64,000 nt of DNA from Caprella mutica (taxonomy: Eukaryota; Arthropoda; Malacostraca; Amphipoda; Caprellidae): assembly GCA_947561585.1 (NCBI GenBank), contig CANNZV010000839.1, positions 434,001 to 498,000 of the forward strand. Reading direction: 5' to 3'. Position numbers and translations under genes: made by a program. Shown here piece by piece: positions 60,691-64,000 of this stretch. The first letter of the stretch is position 1. The number at the start of each line of letters is the position of its first letter. The notes under the pieces were generated by a model. The model ran no database searches. It saw only the letters and a program-made list of their open reading frames with translations, and was not told the origin of the DNA.

Positions 60691-61050
60691 TCATACGATG
60701 GAAATTATTATATCAGAATAATTTATTGTGATGGACAGACACAAAAAAGTTATTGAACTGATGTCAGAAAAAATTGGTTAACCAGACACAAAGACACTAT
60801 CCATTCATTGAACTGATATCAAAAATGGTGAGACGGACAGACAGATATAAACAATATATGATCGATATTGTGGAGCTGTTTGATAATTTGTAACTTACCC
60901 TATTTATTTCGATAATAAATAAATCATTATTCAATTTACCTCAAAATATTATTGCAGTCAGCTTGCCAAACATTTAAAAATTTCATTTCAATATGAAGAA
61001 GCGGACACCAAATAGATAATTAAACACACGAGGGAAATTATTAGTATTGA

Positions 61051-63459
61051 TTATACACCACTTCGTAAAATAAGGCATTGTGATATTAATAAAGTGTGAA
61101 TAAAATATCTAGTAGCAAAGAAAAAATGAGATATTCGATATGTTCGTAATATTATTATATAATATTTCATATTATATAATACAACTCAATTTTAACAATT
61201 CTTTTTATAATATAACAATGTGTAGGTCCTAAGCAAATGGGATAGTGTCAACTTAACGGTAAAAGTGTAATTTCTATCATCAACTAGATATATATATACA
61301 TATATAGAGATTTCTTTTATTTGTAATTCAATACTTTTCTCTTTGGAACTGAAAATCAGTATAATTAATTAATCCGTATAATTAATTATTCCAAATGGCG
61401 GCAAGTAATTGAGTAAATATGTCATTGAGTCTATTAAATAAATAAAAATGGTGATACACCAAATTTCTCACTTATTTAGATACTAACGATTACGTATTTA
61501 CATCTTTTTGTTTTATAGTTTCTATTGTCACATTTAAAAAAAAGTATATTTCATACAGTAAATAGAGAATTAAAAATAATATTAAACTTACTTACTAAAA
61601 CAATATATTAAATTTATTCCTCACAATACATTTTTTCTTGTTCTTTGCTTTTAAATTCTTCTAATTATATAGCGAGTTGTTCTCCTTTCGGTTCGTTAAG
61701 CAAATTAGGGTGAATGAAGTATTGACGGTCCATAATTAAATATTGGCAAATGCTGAGCCTACTGAGTTATGAACAGTATTATCGACCTGATGTTAACATA
61801 TTGCTCTCTCATTACGGTCTGGCGGCAGAATTCGTGTATCATAATTATAAAACATCACAGTAATACCTATATTACGAAGAAAATTTCACACTCCATATAT
61901 CTAAAGTTAACAAAAATAACATGCTTTAATGAAATTATATTGTAGAGTGTCCAAAATGGTTAACCAGATGGCCATGGTAAGCACCTAGTAGGTGAAACAG
62001 TTTACCAACTTAGAGTAGTAGGCGAAACTTTTTCTTAGGCGTAATATGTTGCCTGTGAGATGTGAAAATCTTACTTTGTTCCATTCTTTGTAAAAGTTTA
62101 AAGTAACTGTTATACGCTTGCTCTGTACATTTATTAAATCATATAGTATATATTTTATTCTATTTAGGCTCATTGGTATATTATTATCTTATTTTATTAT
62201 GTTACAGCTAGTGCCCTATACGGGTAAACCCATACCCATTATACAAATAACCTTTTTCACAATAAAACTCACAAACTTTCCTATAGCTTACCTTCCACTT
62301 CCTTAAACGAAAATTAGTTTTGCAATACCAATTAAATCTCATTAAAAATAAGTAGTTGCATTGATATAGGTATCATTTATCCAAATCATAAGTATGATCT
62401 CTGTTCACCAACATGTATGATAAGAGCTATAATTCCATGTGCAATGAAATATTCATCCATCAATCTCATCAATAGTGACAATATTGTAATTAACTGCAGT
62501 TATGTTGGCAATGGTAATTTAATAATACTGATGTCCATTAAAAACTGGCCTTTCTAGAATTTAGTCCTTAATTTTTAACTTTAATCTATCAAGTATTTGC
62601 ATATATTAAAAACTTCTCCAGAGTTAGAAACTGCGATCTCTCCCGGTAGAAAATAATCTTCCTCCAAAAGAGTTCTTGTAACTAGTTGAGACTTTTTCTC
62701 CTAACATGGCCATATTTTGGGGGAAATATTATTAATGATGGTTATAATACTGCTTAGAAGTATAGGACAAAAGAGGCTGGAAAAATACAACATAGTGTAC
62801 AATTCACCATACAGTTTATTACATCACCAATAATTCTTCAATTATATCTAAAAACTATTAAATACTCATAATCTGAAGATGTAATCTTGAAAGTATTAGA
62901 TAGCAAATTGGATTTTGTTATTCATAGTTTCCAATCAATTCAATGGTCTATTGAATTAACAAATTGAAAGTGTCTCAATATTTGACTTGTAAATGAAGAA
63001 GAAGCTCTTTTCAAGGCGATTTCTCTCTCCTTTCTTCTTTATTGAATTACCCTCACATTCCTCACGCTCTTCGAACATTCGAGATGAATTCAAATGATTC
63101 AGCGTTCCATTCTTTTAATGCTCTATAGTTCACATAAAACTGAACTGCGGCCCAATTACTCACACTGATTCTTCGTCAATTGTAAAGAATCTTTTAGTTT
63201 TAACTGATATGTTATATATAGACGATTATCTAAAAAATAGTAATAACATAAAGTATTTATTGTTACTTTTTCAGTGATAAATGTGAGGATTGATATCATA
63301 ACTATGATTATTTTCTTGATTTCAAATGATTAATACAGAAATGTTAGTGAGCGTTATTGATCAATATATTCATAGTTTAATTGGAAGATTCTTCGAGAAC
63401 GATGGACTTCTTATACTTTGCTTAAGATAAGATAATTTAGTCTCAACAAGGATATGCAT
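61051..63459. other. AT-rich DNA, no gene seen
   Basis: No recognisable gene, RNA gene or repeat. Short open frames near 62000-62300 have no domain. Confidence 0.5.
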
Positions 63460-63640
63460 TTCATGATTGTGCTCCCGTACTTCATTGTGGTCTCAACAAC
63501 AATTAGGTCAACTATGTAAGCATAGCCGCAAGGGCAGTGAGGTCATTGAGGTGCGTTCTGACAAAATATTGTGTCGACACATGTGTAGTCCCATCCAAAC
63601 TCTACCTATTCCTGTAAAGAAACACAGTCTAATACCATCT
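63460..63640 (-). pseudogene. Degenerate retroelement-type segment (WDYTCVDT), copy 2
   Basis: On the minus strand one frame reads GWDYTCVDTIFCQNA (near 63592-63550). A later frame reads AYIVDLIVVETTMKYGSTI (near 63520-63465), and TVFLYRNR lies upstream. The order and spacing match copy 1 at 53422-53690 (WDGTYVDT, then YIFEPITIECSVAYGTT). Frame changes and stops show it is dead. It is shorter and more diverged than copy 1. Confidence 0.55.
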
Positions 63641-64000
63641 AGTCAGAAAAACTCATGCATGCACTGAAGGGAGTCCTGTTGACATTGGAAGACTGGGTTT
63701 AGTAGAACTTTGCCTTATCTGCTTTTGTATTTTCTATTCATTCTGTGGGTAATTTGGTTATTGTTTTAATTCTTATTTTTAATATTAAATTGTGGCCGGT
63801 ATAGTATTCAGGTACCCGCAATCGAGAGACCATGTGGTCAAAATCATCTTTCTTCCTTAATATTTTACAGTTCAGACTATTATCAAGAGGGATCTATTTA
63901 TGTATGCAGTGAAAATTAAAGTGTCAACTTGAATGTAAAGTATAACTAGATTTAATTAATAATTAAATAGGAACGAAAATAAAAGTTTTTTGTGACAATT
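63641..64000. other. AT-rich DNA, no gene seen
   Basis: No recognisable feature up to the end of the window. Confidence 0.5.

Larger units (their letters stand above)
59574..61050 (-). mobile_element. Non-autonomous Helitron, outer copy
   Basis: On the minus strand it starts TCAATACTAATAATTTCC (61050) and ends GGGCAATGCACTAG (59574), with a weak hairpin (CCCTTC and AACGGG region) just before the end. It is flanked by A at 59573 and T at 61051 on the plus strand, the AT target expected for Helitrons, which do not duplicate their target. Length is 1477 bp. It contains the GACCTTGACC-type repeat (59813-60690) as cargo and a second Helitron (59936-60213). It encodes no Rep or helicase, so it depends on enzymes from elsewhere. 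Confidence 0.8.

Overview
This window is AT-rich animal DNA (I estimate about 30% G+C by eye; I did not count it). It is most consistent with the repeat-dense intergenic or intronic DNA of an arthropod, possibly a hemipteran. The reasons are an endonuclease-type non-LTR retrotransposon, Tc1/mariner, hAT-like, PIF/Harbinger-like and Helitron elements, satellite arrays, and no dense coding, operons or bacterial signals. I cannot name the species. I find no intact protein-coding gene. The only host-gene candidate is one 140-bp open, splice-flanked segment at 13719-13858, and it is weak.

Layout. 1-4257 is AT-rich unique DNA. 4267-27897 carries nine short non-autonomous elements whose inverted ends are made of tandem units: family A at 4267-5415 and 7719-8821, B at 10577-11484 and 24499-25434, C at 11965-12645, D at 16828-17775, E at 19354-19679, F at 22469-22611, G at 27381-27897. 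They have different unit sequences and mostly unrelated interiors. They share one architecture: a 9-nt terminal cap resembling GGTGACCGG or GGTTCTAGG, then tandem units (15 bp in A to E) that each restore the CGG of the cap, with target duplications of 8-9 bp where one is visible. A dead Tc1-like transposase gene (9532-10553) lies directly before one B element. A second group (family I: 29523-29898, 33657-33907, 48932-49175) has GGAGC ends and an 8-bp duplication. A larger foldback element (H) lies at 51662-52694.

35484-40330 is a broken non-LTR retrotransposon on the minus strand (endonuclease, then reverse transcriptase). Two later DNA elements interrupt it: a hAT-like element (37125-37670, 8-bp duplication) and a PIF/Harbinger-like element (38918-40067, TAA duplication) that contains a 650-bp array of 15- and 16-bp units. 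The right third holds a 20-bp minisatellite (49741-50003), a 230-bp inverted duplication (51245 and 56523), two degenerate copies of an unidentified, probably retroelement-associated, protein segment (53422 and 63460), a 29-bp satellite of about 67 monomers with a 17-monomer higher-order period (56962-58921), and a Helitron nested in a Helitron (59936-60213 inside 59574-61050).

No pathway or gene cooperation can be read here. The region records successive transposition, nesting and tandem amplification. The most unusual item is the shared cap-plus-CGG-unit architecture of families A to G, which may be a superfamily of foldback-like elements; whether it is already described needs a database search.
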